Shown here one piece after another: positions 23,947 to 32,229 of a stretch of DNA of 64,000 nucleotides; within the stretch, counting starts at the first letter, position 1; the number at the start of each line of letters is the position of its first letter. The DNA comes from Streptomyces daqingensis (GTDB lineage Bacteria > Actinomycetota > Actinomycetes > Streptomycetales > Streptomycetaceae): assembly GCF_014645895.1 (NCBI RefSeq), contig NZ_BMMP01000003.1:227949-291948 (forward strand), given 5' to 3'. Under the pieces are notes generated by a model that was not told where the DNA came from, ran no database searches, and saw nothing but the letters and a program-made list of their open reading frames with translations. The position numbers and the translations under genes are program-made.

Positions 23947-25281
23947 GTGAACCAGTCGAGCCCTTCCCCGACCGGTGGCGGTGGGAACGCGGAGAGCGAG
24001 GTCGTCGACCTCTGCCGCGATCTCATCAGGATCGACACCAGCAACTACGGCGGAAACGAGGGCCCGGGCGAACGTGCCGCCGCCGAGTACGTCGCCGAGA
24101 AGCTCGCCGAGGTGGGTCTGGAGCCGGAGATCTTCGAGTCCAGCCCGGGGCGCGCCTCGACGGTCGCGCGTATCGCCGGGGAGGACTCCTCGCGCCCCGC
24201 CCTCCTGATCCACGGCCACACCGACGTCGTGCCCGCCAACGCGGACGACTGGACGCACCACCCCTTCTCCGGCGAGATCGCCGACGGCTGCGTCTGGGGC
24301 CGCGGTGCCGTCGACATGAAGGACATGGACGCGATGACGCTCGCGGTCGTGCGCGACCGACTGCGCAGCGGCCGCCGTCCCCCTCGCGACGTGGTGCTGG
24401 CCTTCCTCGCGGACGAGGAGGCCGGCGGCCTCTACGGGGCCCGGCACCTCGTGGACAACCACCGCGACCTCTTCGAGGGCGTGACCGAGGCGATCGGCGA
24501 GGTCGGGGGCTTCTCGTTCACGGTCAACGAGAACCTGCGGCTTTACCTGGTGGAGACCGCCCAGAAGGGCATGCACTGGATGCGTCTGACCGTGGACGGC
24601 ACCGCGGGCCACGGTTCGATGACGAACAACGACAACGCCATCACCGAGCTCTGCGAGGCGGTGGGACGGCTGGGCCGCCACAAGTTCCCGGTGCGCGTGA
24701 CGAAGACCGTCCGGTCCTTCCTCGACGAACTCTCCGACGCACTCGGGACCGAGCTCGACCCCGAGGACATGGAGGAGACCCTCGCGAAGCTCGGCGGCAT
24801 CGCGAAGATCATCGGCGCGACGCTGCAGAACACGGCGGCGCCCACGCAGCTCGGCGCCGGCTACAAGGTCAACGTGATCCCCGGCCAGGCCACCGCGCAC
24901 GTCGACGGACGGTTCCTCCCCGGACATGAGGAGGAGTTCCTCGCCGACCTCGACCGCGTCCTCGGTCCACGGGTGCGGCGTGAGGACGTGCACGCGGACA
25001 AGGCCCTGGAGACGAGCTTCGACGGTGCCCTCGTCGACGCGATGCAGACGTCCCTCAAGGCAGAGGACCCCGCCGCGCGCGCCGTGCCGTACATGCTCTC
25101 CGGCGGCACGGACGCCAAGTCCTTCGACGACCTCGGAATCCGCTGCTTCGGGTTCGCTCCCCTGAAGCTGCCGCCGGAGCTCGACTTCGCGGGAATGTTC
25201 CACGGTGTTGACGAGCGGGTGCCCGTGGACGGACTGAAGTTCGGTGTGCGCGTGCTGGACCGATTCCTGGACCAGTGCTGA
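23947..25281 (+). CDS. M20-family metallopeptidase/dipeptidase
   Basis: The GTG at 23947 lies after GAGGAGG and gives 444 residues. Zinc-site motifs are in order: LLIHGHTDVVP (His), GRGAVDMKDMDA (Asp), and LAFLADEEAGG (the Glu-Glu pair with the general base). The dimerisation domain lies between about residues 190 and 310, and a final SGGTDAKSFDDLG and MFHGVDERVP (His) complete the site. This is the M20/M25/M40 cytosolic peptidase or deacylase family; the exact substrate cannot be read. It is a conserved single gene to the right of the tRNA, followed by its own terminator. A longer start inside the tRNA region is unlikely. Confidence 0.9.
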   Translation: MNQSSPSPTGGGGNAESEVVDLCRDLIRIDTSNYGGNEGPGERAAAEYVAEKLAEVGLEPEIFESSPGRASTVARIAGEDSSRPALLIHGHTDVVPANADDWTHHPFSGEIADGCVWGRGAVDMKDMDAMTLAVVRDRLRSGRRPPRDVVLAFLADEEAGGLYGARHLVDNHRDLFEGVTEAIGEVGGFSFTVNENLRLYLVETAQKGMHWMRLTVDGTAGHGSMTNNDNAITELCEAVGRLGRHKFPVRVTKTVRSFLDELSDALGTELDPEDMEETLAKLGGIAKIIGATLQNTAAPTQLGAGYKVNVIPGQATAHVDGRFLPGHEEEFLADLDRVLGPRVRREDVHADKALETSFDGALVDAMQTSLKAEDPAARAVPYMLSGGTDAKSFDDLGIRCFGFAPLKLPPELDFAGMFHGVDERVPVDGLKFGVRVLDRFLDQC

Positions 25282-25306
25282 AATACGCCTGCCGATAAGG
25301 AAGTTG

Positions 25307-25336
25307 AACGGCACGCCCTGTGTTGGGCGTGCCGTT
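25307..25336 (+). terminator. terminator after M20 peptidase
   Basis: AACGGCACGCCC (25307-25318) and GGGCGTGCCGTT (25325-25336) form a perfect 12-bp stem with a 6-base loop, followed by CCGTCTTTCC. Confidence 0.9.
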
Positions 25337-25481
25337 CCGTCTTTCCGTGGAGTATTCGCGCGCCCGTGCGTAAGTGACCGGAACGAGTGAATGGCTGCGT
25401 CCACTCGTACCCGCGTTACTCCGTCCTCGTTACAAGTGATGCGGTTCGCGGCTTGAACCGCGATGCCAACGAGGAGGAATC

Positions 25482-25694
25482 ATGATCAAGAAGGTCGCCG
25501 CAGTCGCGGCTGCCGCCGGGGGTCTGGTGCTCGCCGGAGCAGGTGTGGCCGTAGCGGACGGCGCCCAGGTCGCAAGCGGGGGCGGCGGTGTGGCCAGCGG
25601 CAACAACGTGCAGGTCCCCGTGGACGTCCCGGTCGGACTGTGTGGCAACACGATCACGGTGCTCGGGCACATGAATCAGTCGGCCTGCGTCTGA
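25482..25694 (+). CDS. chpH: short chaplin ChpH
   Basis: The 70-residue precursor has a Sec signal peptide (MIKKVAAVAAAAGGLVLAGA, cleavage near AVADG) and one chaplin domain: VASGNNVQVPVDVPVGLCGN, then TITVLGHMNQSAC, with the two conserved cysteines. Short chaplins are secreted and self-assemble as amyloid-like surfactant fibrils that let aerial hyphae leave the water surface. ATG 25482 follows GAGGAGG. The short gene lies directly ahead of a long chaplin, the same pairing as chpH (SCO1675) and chpC (SCO1674) in S. coelicolor, hence the name. A hairpin GCGGTTC/GAACCGC at 25441-25461 lies in the leader. Confidence 0.93.
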   Translation: MIKKVAAVAAAAGGLVLAGAGVAVADGAQVASGGGGVASGNNVQVPVDVPVGLCGNTITVLGHMNQSACV

Positions 25695-25729
25695 ACCGAT
25701 TCCTCAACGCGGGAGAAAGAAGCCGCAGG

Positions 25730-25767
25730 GCCGGAGCGTGTGCGCACCTCCGGCATGAAGGCTTTTT
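25730..25767 (+). terminator. terminator between chpH and chpC
   Basis: GCCGGAG (25730-25736) pairs with CTCCGGC (25748-25754), extended by GTG/CAC after a bulged C. A run GCTTTTT follows at 25761-25767, making this a classical intrinsic terminator or an attenuator between the two chaplins. Confidence 0.75.
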
Positions 25768-25846
25768 CCGGCGGCGTACTGAGCAGCCGCCCCCGTTGAG
25801 CGTCCTCGAACACCCACTGGCAGAAAGCAAGGCAGGGAAGAAAGAC

Positions 25847-26548
25847 ATGCGACAGGTCACAAGGAAAGGCCTGATCACCGTGGCCGCGGCGGGCGGAGTG
25901 CTCGCCGCGTTCTCAGGCGGTACGGCTTACGCGGACGGCAGTCAGGCGGCCTCCGGCTCGGGGGTCGCCTCCGGCAACAACGTGCAGGTCCCCGTCGACG
26001 TCCCCGTGAAGGTGTGCGGCAACACGATCACCGTTCTCGGCGCCCTCAACTCGTCGGCCGGATGCGCCGGCGGCGGTGGCAGCGGCTCCGGGCAGGTGAG
26101 CGACTCCGGCAGCGGTACCGGCGTCGCCTCCGGCAACAACGTGCAGGCCCCGATCAGTGTGCCGGTGGAGGTCTGCGGCAACACCGTCACGGCTGTCGGC
26201 AGCGGCAACGCCGGCGGGGACTGCGGCGGCGGCTCGGGCGAGGTCCCCGTGGACCCGCCGGAGGTTCCGGATGTCCCCGGGAACCCGGACGTCCCCGGGA
26301 ACCCGGACGTGCCGGGTACGCCGGAGGAGCCGAACACCCCGAATGAGCCGGGCACGCCCGAAGGGCCCGGCGACGAGGGCGGCATCACGCCGGACGCCGA
26401 GACGGACATCCGTGCGCAGTCGGAGCCGGTCGGAGAGCTGGCGGAGACGGGGTCTGACAACCTCGGCATCGCCGCGTCGGCGAGCGCGGGTCTGCTGATC
26501 GGCGGATTCGTCCTCTACCGGCGGGCCCGGGTCGCGTCCCGGCGCTGA
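25847..26548 (+). CDS. chpC: long chaplin ChpC, sortase-anchored
   Basis: From ATG 25847 the 233-residue protein has a signal peptide (to about residue 30), two chaplin domains (about 41-70 and 85-115, each with two cysteines), then a Pro-rich stalk with repeats of GNPDVP. The sorting signal is LAETG at 198-202, followed by a membrane span and RRARVASRR. Class E-type sortases in Streptomyces anchor such long chaplins to the peptidoglycan, and they organise the short chaplins at the hyphal surface. The DNA of the stalk shows tandem copies of a CCCCGGGAACCCGGACGT unit at about 26274-26310, a likely site of length variation. The ribosome site GGGAAG precedes the start. Confidence 0.92.
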   Translation: MRQVTRKGLITVAAAGGVLAAFSGGTAYADGSQAASGSGVASGNNVQVPVDVPVKVCGNTITVLGALNSSAGCAGGGGSGSGQVSDSGSGTGVASGNNVQAPISVPVEVCGNTVTAVGSGNAGGDCGGGSGEVPVDPPEVPDVPGNPDVPGNPDVPGTPEEPNTPNEPGTPEGPGDEGGITPDAETDIRAQSEPVGELAETGSDNLGIAASASAGLLIGGFVLYRRARVASRR

Positions 26549-26567
26549 TCCCGAAGGTCCGGACAAG

Positions 26568-26603
26568 GCGGAGCGGGCACCCCACGGGTGGTGCCCGCTC
26601 CGC
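26568..26603. terminator. bidirectional terminator, 14-bp stem
   Basis: GCGGAGCGGGCACC (26568-26581) and GGTGCCCGCTCCGC (26590-26603) pair perfectly over an 8-base loop. It lies between convergent chpC and the DUF5703 gene and can serve both. Confidence 0.9.
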
Positions 26604-26630
26604 TGCTTGTTCTCTTGTCCGCTCCCGCGC

Positions 26631-26819
26631 TCACCAGGTGGCGCGGAGCTGGCGGATGATCCGGCGGCGCAGCCGCACCCTGCGGCTGCCGTCGGGGTAG
26701 AGCCGCGTACGGGCCAACTCCCAGTGCCCGTACTCGGCATGCTCGGTCAGCAGTCTGGTCGCCGCCTTGCGGGAGACCCCGCGAGGAACGTACACGTCAC
26801 GAAATTCGTATTCCGGCAT
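26631..26819 (-). CDS. DUF5703 small conserved protein
   Basis: The 62-residue product begins MPEYEFRDVYVPRGVSRKAA and ends VRLRRRIIRQLRATW, a compact basic protein seen widely in actinobacteria (DUF5703). A middle segment, LLTEHAEYGHWELARTRLY, is highly conserved. There is no signal peptide or membrane span. Function is unknown; the many arginines near the end would allow nucleic acid or membrane-surface binding, which is only a guess. It is divergent from the gene at 26867. Confidence 0.85.
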   Translation of the reverse strand: MPEYEFRDVYVPRGVSRKAATRLLTEHAEYGHWELARTRLYPDGSRRVRLRRRIIRQLRATW

Positions 26820-26866
26820 CCCATCTATTGTGCGGGCAGAGGACGGATGCGGATAGCGTCTGCACT

Positions 26867-27535
26867 ATGTCTGATGCTGCGCAGCCCACCGCTGCCGACG
26901 TACGTGCCGCCGCCGATGCAGTGAAAGCCGCTCTCGACCGGCATCTGGAGGCGGTCGAGCGACGCGCGGAAGGTGCCACGGACGGCGGTGAGGAAGGCGC
27001 CCTCGACACCGCCGTCTACGCGGCCTTCGACGAGCTCGCCGCTGCCGGCGAGGCCTACGACGAGTTGCTGTACGAGAAGTACGACGAAGTCACTCCGTTC
27101 GAGATCCCGGGCGGAGACGCGATGCCGGCCTACACCGGCCCCGAGGTGCCCAGCGCCCTGACGGTGCTGATCCGCCGGGACTACACCGTCGTGGAGCCGC
27201 ACCGGCTGCTCGCCCAGGCGCAGCGCGTCACCGACCTCGATCCGGACTCGGCCGACGACGACACGGCGGGGTCGTCCGCGGGCAGCAGTGTCCACGCGGC
27301 GCTCGGCGTGCTCTTCGGGGAGTACGAGGCGGACGAGATCGCCACACGGCACAAGGAGTTCGGCCTGGACGAGGGCGACTCGACGCTGTGGGTCTCGGCG
27401 GCCGACGAACCGAGCGAGCCGGGGGAGTGGCTCAGCGCGCCGTTCGACCAGGCGGACCCCGAGCGTGTCGTCTGCCGGTTCGACGTCAGCTCCGTCTTCG
27501 ACGAGGCGGACTTCGAGGCGTTCGACGAGGACTGA
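26867..27535 (+). CDS. conserved acidic actinobacterial protein
   Basis: The 222-residue protein is strongly acidic, especially in the last third (VCRFDVSSVFDEADFEAFDED). I do not recognise a domain. The N-terminal 40 residues (AADVRAAADAVKAALDRHLEAVERR) should be helical. ATG 26867 has no ribosome site, but TAGCGT lies seven bases upstream (26854-26859), the layout of a leaderless Streptomyces transcript; the earlier ATG at 26828 lies before that box. It stands between the DUF5703 gene and a convergent helicase-like gene. No function can be given from the sequence. Confidence 0.75.
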   Translation: MSDAAQPTAADVRAAADAVKAALDRHLEAVERRAEGATDGGEEGALDTAVYAAFDELAAAGEAYDELLYEKYDEVTPFEIPGGDAMPAYTGPEVPSALTVLIRRDYTVVEPHRLLAQAQRVTDLDPDSADDDTAGSSAGSSVHAALGVLFGEYEADEIATRHKEFGLDEGDSTLWVSAADEPSEPGEWLSAPFDQADPERVVCRFDVSSVFDEADFEAFDED

Positions 27536-27682
27536 CCCGGCGGCGCGAGGCGGCGGCCGAAGGCCCCGCACCGGCCCGTCGCATCAGTGACCGGAGCCGC
27601 GGGACCCGGCCGGGTGACGGGCCGGATCGCGCGGCACCGTCTCGCAGCACGGAGCCGCCGGTGCGGAGCTTTTGCGGGGCAT

Positions 27683-29890
27683 TCAGGCGCCTGGCCCTGC
27701 GCCCCCGTCGCCCTCCGGAGCCGGCGCCTCTGGGGACGCCGCCGCGGCGGCCGCCTGCTGTGCGGACTGCTTGAGCAGCTTCCGCAGCCGTGTCGTCCGG
27801 TCGGGGGCCGTGACCGAGGCGACAGCCCGCGGCAGGGCGTCCTCGGCGCCGTGGACCACGGAGAGGTGCCGTTCACCCCGGCCGAAGGCCGTGTAGACCC
27901 ACTCGCGCGTCAGCGCTCCCGTGGCGTCACCCGGGAGCACCACCACCGCTGCGGGCCAGCGCATCCCGACCGCCTGGTGGGCCGTGACCGCCCAGCCGTG
28001 GCGGACGGTGCCCGCTACCCGCTCGCGCGCCACGAGGACGCTCTCACCGGTGCCCGTGTACTCCAGGCGCAGCCCCTCGTCGTCGCCGGAGACGACGGTC
28101 GCGGGCGCCGTCCGCCCGGGAGCGGGGGTATGGACCACCCGGTCACCCGGGTCGAAGCCGCCGAAGCGCCCCGGGCCGGGGTGCAGCCGCTCCTTCAGGG
28201 CGGCGTTCAGCGCCCGGGTGCCGGCCGCGCCGCCGTGCCCGGGAGTGATGACCTGCGTGTCGTCCGCGGGCACGCCCAGCGCGCGGGGAACCGAGTCGGC
28301 GACGAGCTGGACGGTGCGGTGCACGGCCTCGGGAGCGTCCCGCACCGGGACGATCACGACCTCCTTCCCGGGGGCCTCGACCTGGGTCAGCTCTCCGATC
28401 CCGATGCCCGAGACGAGCTCGCCCACGGGGCCCGGGTCCGGCGTGCGGGAGGCCACGCGGGGGCACGCGCCGGAGGACAGCACGTCCGCGAAGACCTGGC
28501 CCGGGCCCGCGGAACCGAGTACGTGCGGATCGCCGCTGAGCACCAGGCGCGCCCCGTCGGGCAGGGACTCCACGAGAGCGGCCGCCGTCTCGGCGTCCAG
28601 TTGGGGAGCGTCGCAGACGATCAGCAGATCGAGTGACCATGCTCCGTCCTCGTCCCTCGCGGGGCCCTCGCGGCCTTCGAGGAGCCCGGCGACGGTGACG
28701 ACGCAGGACGCCGCGCCCTCGGCGCCGGAGAGCTCTCCGTCCGGGGTGCCGTCTCCGTCCCCCGGGCCGCGGTCTGCGTCCTCCGGGCCGCCGTCTCCGT
28801 CTCCCGGGCCGCCGCCCTCGCAAGCGGCCACGAGGCCTGCCAGCCGGGCCCGCCCGTCGAGGCTGTGCGCCGCCGCGTACGCCCGCAGCCCCGCGTGCCG
28901 TGCGGCGGCCAGGAGCGCGGCGGGTTCGGCACGCGCGGCGTCGCCGCCGGTGTGGACCGTCAGCCCGTGCCCGGCGACCGCGCGGATCAGTTCGGCGGCC
29001 GACGGGGAGGGAGCGGAGGCTGCCGCGGCCTCCCAGGCCTCCGGACTGCCGGGCCGGGCCCCGGAGGGCCCGTCACCGGGAGGTTCGTCCCCGGCGGGCT
29101 CGCCGCCGCCCGCGCCGCCCGGGGTCTGCTGCTGGGCCCCGATCACCCGGGCCAGGCCGTCCGCGAGGCTTTCCTCCGCGAGGGCGTAGCGGTCGAGCCC
29201 GAGCAGCAGCTCGACGGGGCGCTCCGCACCCTCGTCCCCGGAATCTCCGCCCGCCCCGGCGGCCTCCGCGGGGGCGGTGCCGCCGCCGGGCATGGCGTCG
29301 AGCGAGTCCTCGAAGACGAGGACGGCGCCCGAGTCGACCGCGGCGCGGACCGCCTCGTCCGGCTCGGGAACCCCGTGCTGCGAGAGGCCCTTGGCGAGCG
29401 CCGCCGGCTCCAGCGCCGTGTGCCCCGCGAGCGCGGCACGCTCCAGCAGCCAGACGACGAGCGCCTGGGCACGGCGCTCGTCCTCCGGGCCGCACTCGCC
29501 GCCCAGGAGAGCGCGGGCGAAACCGTCCGCCTGCTCCGGACGGACGCCCGGTGCCGCCAGGAGCTGCCACGGGTCGGCGCGCAGCAGCTCCGCCGCCGAC
29601 TCGCCCAGTGCCTCGGCGGCGGGTGCCGCCAGCCCTTCCGGCGCCCCGCCTTCCGCGAGGACCGCGCGCAGCTCCTCCGGCACGGTCACCGGACCGCTCG
29701 CGCGCCCGCCCGCGCCGGGGCCTCCGGCGGGGGAGGGGCCCGGTGCCGGGCGGGGCGGGCGCGGGCCTGGCGCGGCCTGCGGCGCGGGTTCGGCGAAGAA
29801 GGACGCGGCGGAGCGCTCGCCGCTCTCCACCGCCCTTACGGCCGCGAGGAGTTCGGCTGCCTTGGCGTCCCCTGTCTTGGCGTCCGTCAC
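27683..29890 (-). CDS. RecD-like protein with degenerate NTPase motifs
   Basis: The 735-residue protein has helix-hairpin-helix-like repeats near the N-terminus (LRAVLAEGGAPEGLAAPAAE) and a RecD2-like helicase order. LLIVCDAPQLD stands where RecD has its Walker B VVDEASMVD, DGARLVLSGDPHVLGSAGPG matches motif III, and VTAHQAVGMRWPAAVVVLP matches motif V/VI. I find no GxGKT Walker A: the matching stretch is a long Ala/Gly/Pro region. It may therefore be a non-hydrolysing relative or a scaffold. GTG 29890 overlaps the aldo/keto reductase stop (GTGA), so the two are coupled. A Gly/Asp heptad repeat sits in the middle (DNA repeat 28751-28813). Confidence 0.7.
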   Translation of the reverse strand: MTDAKTGDAKAAELLAAVRAVESGERSAASFFAEPAPQAAPGPRPPRPAPGPSPAGGPGAGGRASGPVTVPEELRAVLAEGGAPEGLAAPAAEALGESAAELLRADPWQLLAAPGVRPEQADGFARALLGGECGPEDERRAQALVVWLLERAALAGHTALEPAALAKGLSQHGVPEPDEAVRAAVDSGAVLVFEDSLDAMPGGGTAPAEAAGAGGDSGDEGAERPVELLLGLDRYALAEESLADGLARVIGAQQQTPGGAGGGEPAGDEPPGDGPSGARPGSPEAWEAAAASAPSPSAAELIRAVAGHGLTVHTGGDAARAEPAALLAAARHAGLRAYAAAHSLDGRARLAGLVAACEGGGPGDGDGGPEDADRGPGDGDGTPDGELSGAEGAASCVVTVAGLLEGREGPARDEDGAWSLDLLIVCDAPQLDAETAAALVESLPDGARLVLSGDPHVLGSAGPGQVFADVLSSGACPRVASRTPDPGPVGELVSGIGIGELTQVEAPGKEVVIVPVRDAPEAVHRTVQLVADSVPRALGVPADDTQVITPGHGGAAGTRALNAALKERLHPGPGRFGGFDPGDRVVHTPAPGRTAPATVVSGDDEGLRLEYTGTGESVLVARERVAGTVRHGWAVTAHQAVGMRWPAAVVVLPGDATGALTREWVYTAFGRGERHLSVVHGAEDALPRAVASVTAPDRTTRLRKLLKQSAQQAAAAAASPEAPAPEGDGGAGPGA
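28751..28813. repeat. three tandem 21-bp repeats in the RecD-like gene
   Basis: GTCTCCGTCCCCCGGGCCGC (28751), GTCTGCGTCCTCCGGGCCGC (28772) and GTCTCCGTCTCCCGGGCCGC (28793) are 21-base units in tandem with few differences. On the minus strand they encode a seven-residue Gly-Pro-x-Asp-x-Asp repeat, a probable flexible linker. Confidence 0.85.
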
Positions 29891-30873
29891 AGCTCGCTCC
29901 AGTCCTGGTCGGGGTAGCGGTGCACCGGCGCCGACACGTCGTCGAGCGCTCGGCAGATCTCGTCGGGAAGGCTAAGCCCTTCCACTGACAAGGCCTCCGT
30001 GAGCTGCTGCGACGTGCGTGCGCCGACGATCGGCGCCGTGACCCCGGGACGGTCCCGCACCCAGGCGAGCGCGACCTGCAGCGGGGAGACCGCCAGCCCG
30101 TCGGCGGCCGTGGAGACGGCGTCGACGATGCGGTCGGCGGTCTCGTCGAGGTACGGGGCGACGAACGCCGCCAGCTGCTCCGAGGCGCCGCGGGACCCGG
30201 GCGGCGGGTCGGCACTGCGGTACTTGCCCGTCAGCACTCCGCGGCCCAGCGGGGAGGAGGGCAGCAACCCCAGGCCCAAGTCCGCGGCGGCGGGCAGGAG
30301 TTCACGTTCCACGCCGCGCTGCAGCAGGGAGTACTCCATCTGCGTGCTGGCCAGCGTCGTGCGGGTTCCGGGGGCGGCGAGCTGCCAGGTGGCGGCCTTC
30401 GCGAGCTGCCAGCCGCTGAAGTTCGAGACGCCCACGTAGCGTGCGCGCCCGCTGCTGACCGCGATGTCCAGTGCCTGCAGCGTCTCTTCGAGTGGTGTGT
30501 CCGGGTCGAAGGCGTGCACCTGCCACAGATCGACGTAGTCGGTGCGCAGCCGTTCCAGGGAGGCGTCGAGCGCGGCGAGCAAGTGGCCGCGTGAGCAGTC
30601 GAACCGCCGGTCGGGATCGGGGACGCTGCCCGCCTTGGTGGCGATGACGAGGTCGCGGCGCGGCACCAGACCCTCCACGAGTCTGCCCAGGAGGTACTCG
30701 GCGCCGCCGTCCGCGTAGACGTCCGCCGTGTCGACGAGCGAGCCCCCCGCCTCCCAGAACGTCTTGAGCTGATCCGCGGCGTCCCGCTCCCCGGTGTCCC
30801 GGGCCCAGGTGAGGGTGCCGAGGCCGAGTCGGGATACGCGCAGGCCGGTGCGGCCCAGATGCCTTGCCTCCAT
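29887..30873 (-). CDS. aldo/keto reductase
   Basis: The 328-residue enzyme starts at ATG 30873 (MEARHLGRTGLRVSRLGLG); an upstream GTG at 30900 is less likely. It has the family landmarks: DTADVYADGGAE (catalytic Asp and Tyr), VIATKAG (Lys), YVDLWQVHAFDP (His) and the NADPH site GARTSQQL. These TIM-barrel enzymes reduce aldehydes or ketones with NADPH in the cytosol. The substrate is unknown; the group is close to the general oxidoreductases of actinobacteria related to YajO and PdxI. It is coupled to the RecD-like gene and lies back to back with an F420-type oxidoreductase across a palindrome. Confidence 0.9.
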   Translation of the reverse strand: MEARHLGRTGLRVSRLGLGTLTWARDTGERDAADQLKTFWEAGGSLVDTADVYADGGAEYLLGRLVEGLVPRRDLVIATKAGSVPDPDRRFDCSRGHLLAALDASLERLRTDYVDLWQVHAFDPDTPLEETLQALDIAVSSGRARYVGVSNFSGWQLAKAATWQLAAPGTRTTLASTQMEYSLLQRGVERELLPAAADLGLGLLPSSPLGRGVLTGKYRSADPPPGSRGASEQLAAFVAPYLDETADRIVDAVSTAADGLAVSPLQVALAWVRDRPGVTAPIVGARTSQQLTEALSVEGLSLPDEICRALDDVSAPVHRYPDQDWSEL

Positions 30874-30924
30874 GGGCGTTGAGGTTACTTGCGGCCGCAC
30901 GTTACAGTCCCTCGGACAGAGACG

Positions 30925-30938
30925 TTACTGATCAGTAA
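30925..30938. promoter_or_regulatory. perfect 14-bp palindrome, TetR-type operator candidate
   Basis: TTACTGATCAGTAA is a perfect palindrome in the 74-base gap between the divergent aldo/keto reductase and the LLM oxidoreductase, ending nine bases before the latter's start. Its size and AT-rich arms are typical of TetR-family operators. No TetR gene lies in the window nearby. Confidence 0.65.
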
Positions 30939-30947
30939 GGGGACCAT

Positions 30948-32006
30948 ATGCGGCTCGGTATCAACCTCGGCTACTGGGGCGCGGGGATGGACGCGGACAA
31001 TCTCGCCGTCGCCAAGGAGGCCGACCGCCTCGGCTACGACGTGTGCTGGGCCGCCGAGGCGTACGGATCGGACGCCCCCACGGTCCTCTCCTGGGTGGCC
31101 GCGCAGACGGAGAACATCGACGTCGGCTCCGGCATCTTCCAGATCCCCGCCCGTACGCCCGCGATGACGGCGATGACCGCCGCCACCCTCGACTCCCTTT
31201 CGGGCGGGCGCTTCCGGCTCGGCCTCGGCGTCTCCGGCCCGCAGGTCTCCGAAGGCTGGTACGGCGTGAAGTTCGACAAGCCCCTCTCGCGCACCCGCGA
31301 GTACGTGGAGATCATCCGCATGGCCATGTCCCGCGAGCGCCTCAGCCACGAGGGCGAGCACTGGACGCTTCCGCTGCCCGGCGGCCCGGGCAAGCCCATC
31401 AAGCTCACCGTCCACCCCGTACGCGAGGAGATCCCGCTCTACATCGCGGCCATCGGCCCGAAGAACCTGGAGCAGACCGGGGAGATCGCCGACGGTGCGC
31501 TGCTGATCTTCTTCTCCCCGGAGCACGCGGAGGAGACCACGCTGCAGCACCTGCGCGCCGGCCGCGAGAAGGCGGGCAAGGGGCCGGGGCTCACGGGCTT
31601 CGACGTCTGCCCGACGGTGCCCATGGCGGTGGGCGATGACGTGCGGGCGCTGGCCGACCAGTTCCGTCCGTACACCGCGCTGTACGTCGGCGGCATGGGC
31701 AGCCGCAAGCAGAACTTCTACAACCGCCTCGCGCAGCGCATGGGTTACGAGAAGGAGGCCGCCGAGATCCAGGAGAAGTACCTGTCCGGCGACAAGGAGG
31801 GCGCGGCGGCGGCCGTGCCGCACGAACTCATCGACTCCACCACCCTCGTCGGCCCGGTCGAGCGCATCGCCGAGCGCATGCGCGCCTACGCGGACGCGGG
31901 CGTGACGACGCTCTCCCTCGCGCCGGCCGGTTTCGGTCTCGAGGAGCGGCTGAGCGGGCTGCGGGCTGGCGTCGAGGCGCTGGAGCGCGCCGGGGCGGCC
32001 TCCTGA
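30948..32006 (+). CDS. LLM-class F420-dependent oxidoreductase
   Basis: The 352-residue protein begins MRLGINLGYWGAG and has the bacterial-luciferase-like TIM-barrel pattern: EADRLGYDVCWAAEAYGSDA, VGSGIFQIPARTPAMTAMTA, LSGGRFRLGLGVSGPQV and VPLYIAAIGPKN-type strands. Most actinobacterial members use coenzyme F420 rather than FMN. Substrate unknown. ATG 30948 follows AAGGGGA. The TTACTGATCAGTAA palindrome just upstream would let a repressor control it together with the divergent aldo/keto reductase. Two hairpins follow. Confidence 0.9.
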   Translation: MRLGINLGYWGAGMDADNLAVAKEADRLGYDVCWAAEAYGSDAPTVLSWVAAQTENIDVGSGIFQIPARTPAMTAMTAATLDSLSGGRFRLGLGVSGPQVSEGWYGVKFDKPLSRTREYVEIIRMAMSRERLSHEGEHWTLPLPGGPGKPIKLTVHPVREEIPLYIAAIGPKNLEQTGEIADGALLIFFSPEHAEETTLQHLRAGREKAGKGPGLTGFDVCPTVPMAVGDDVRALADQFRPYTALYVGGMGSRKQNFYNRLAQRMGYEKEAAEIQEKYLSGDKEGAAAAVPHELIDSTTLVGPVERIAERMRAYADAGVTTLSLAPAGFGLEERLSGLRAGVEALERAGAAS

Positions 32007-32014
32007 GAGGGCGG

Positions 32015-32046
32015 CCCGGACGGCGTTCCTGAAGCGCCGTCCCGGG
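32015..32046 (+). terminator. first hairpin after the LLM oxidoreductase
   Basis: CCCGGACGGCG (32015-32025) pairs with CGCCGTCCCGGG (32035-32046) with one bulged C. The loop is nine bases. Confidence 0.6.
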
Positions 32047-32066
32047 CTGCGCGCCCGGACATGCCT

Positions 32067-32108
32067 ACGGCCGTGGTGGGGGCTCGGGGTCTTCCCCGCC
32101 ACGGCCGT
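32067..32108. terminator. second, stronger hairpin before corA
   Basis: ACGGCCGTGG (32067-32076) pairs with CCACGGCCGT (32099-32108), continued inward by a T-G pair and GGGG/CCCC. It sits between convergent genes and may serve both directions. Confidence 0.8.
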
Positions 32109-32229
32109 CACGCAACTCAACGTCCCGCGTGCGGAAACGGTTACGCGCCGGCCGCGGACGCCCCCTCACCGGAGCATCCGCCCTACCAGCCTGCCGGTCG
32201 CAGGGTGCCCCGTGCCGCCGGGCGCCGTG

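Noticed and set aside
25441..25461. GCGGTTC/GAACCGC hairpin before chpH
   Set aside because: Only seven base pairs and placed in the leader; noted in the chpH entry but not called a riboswitch or terminator. I also found no convincing BldN promoter.
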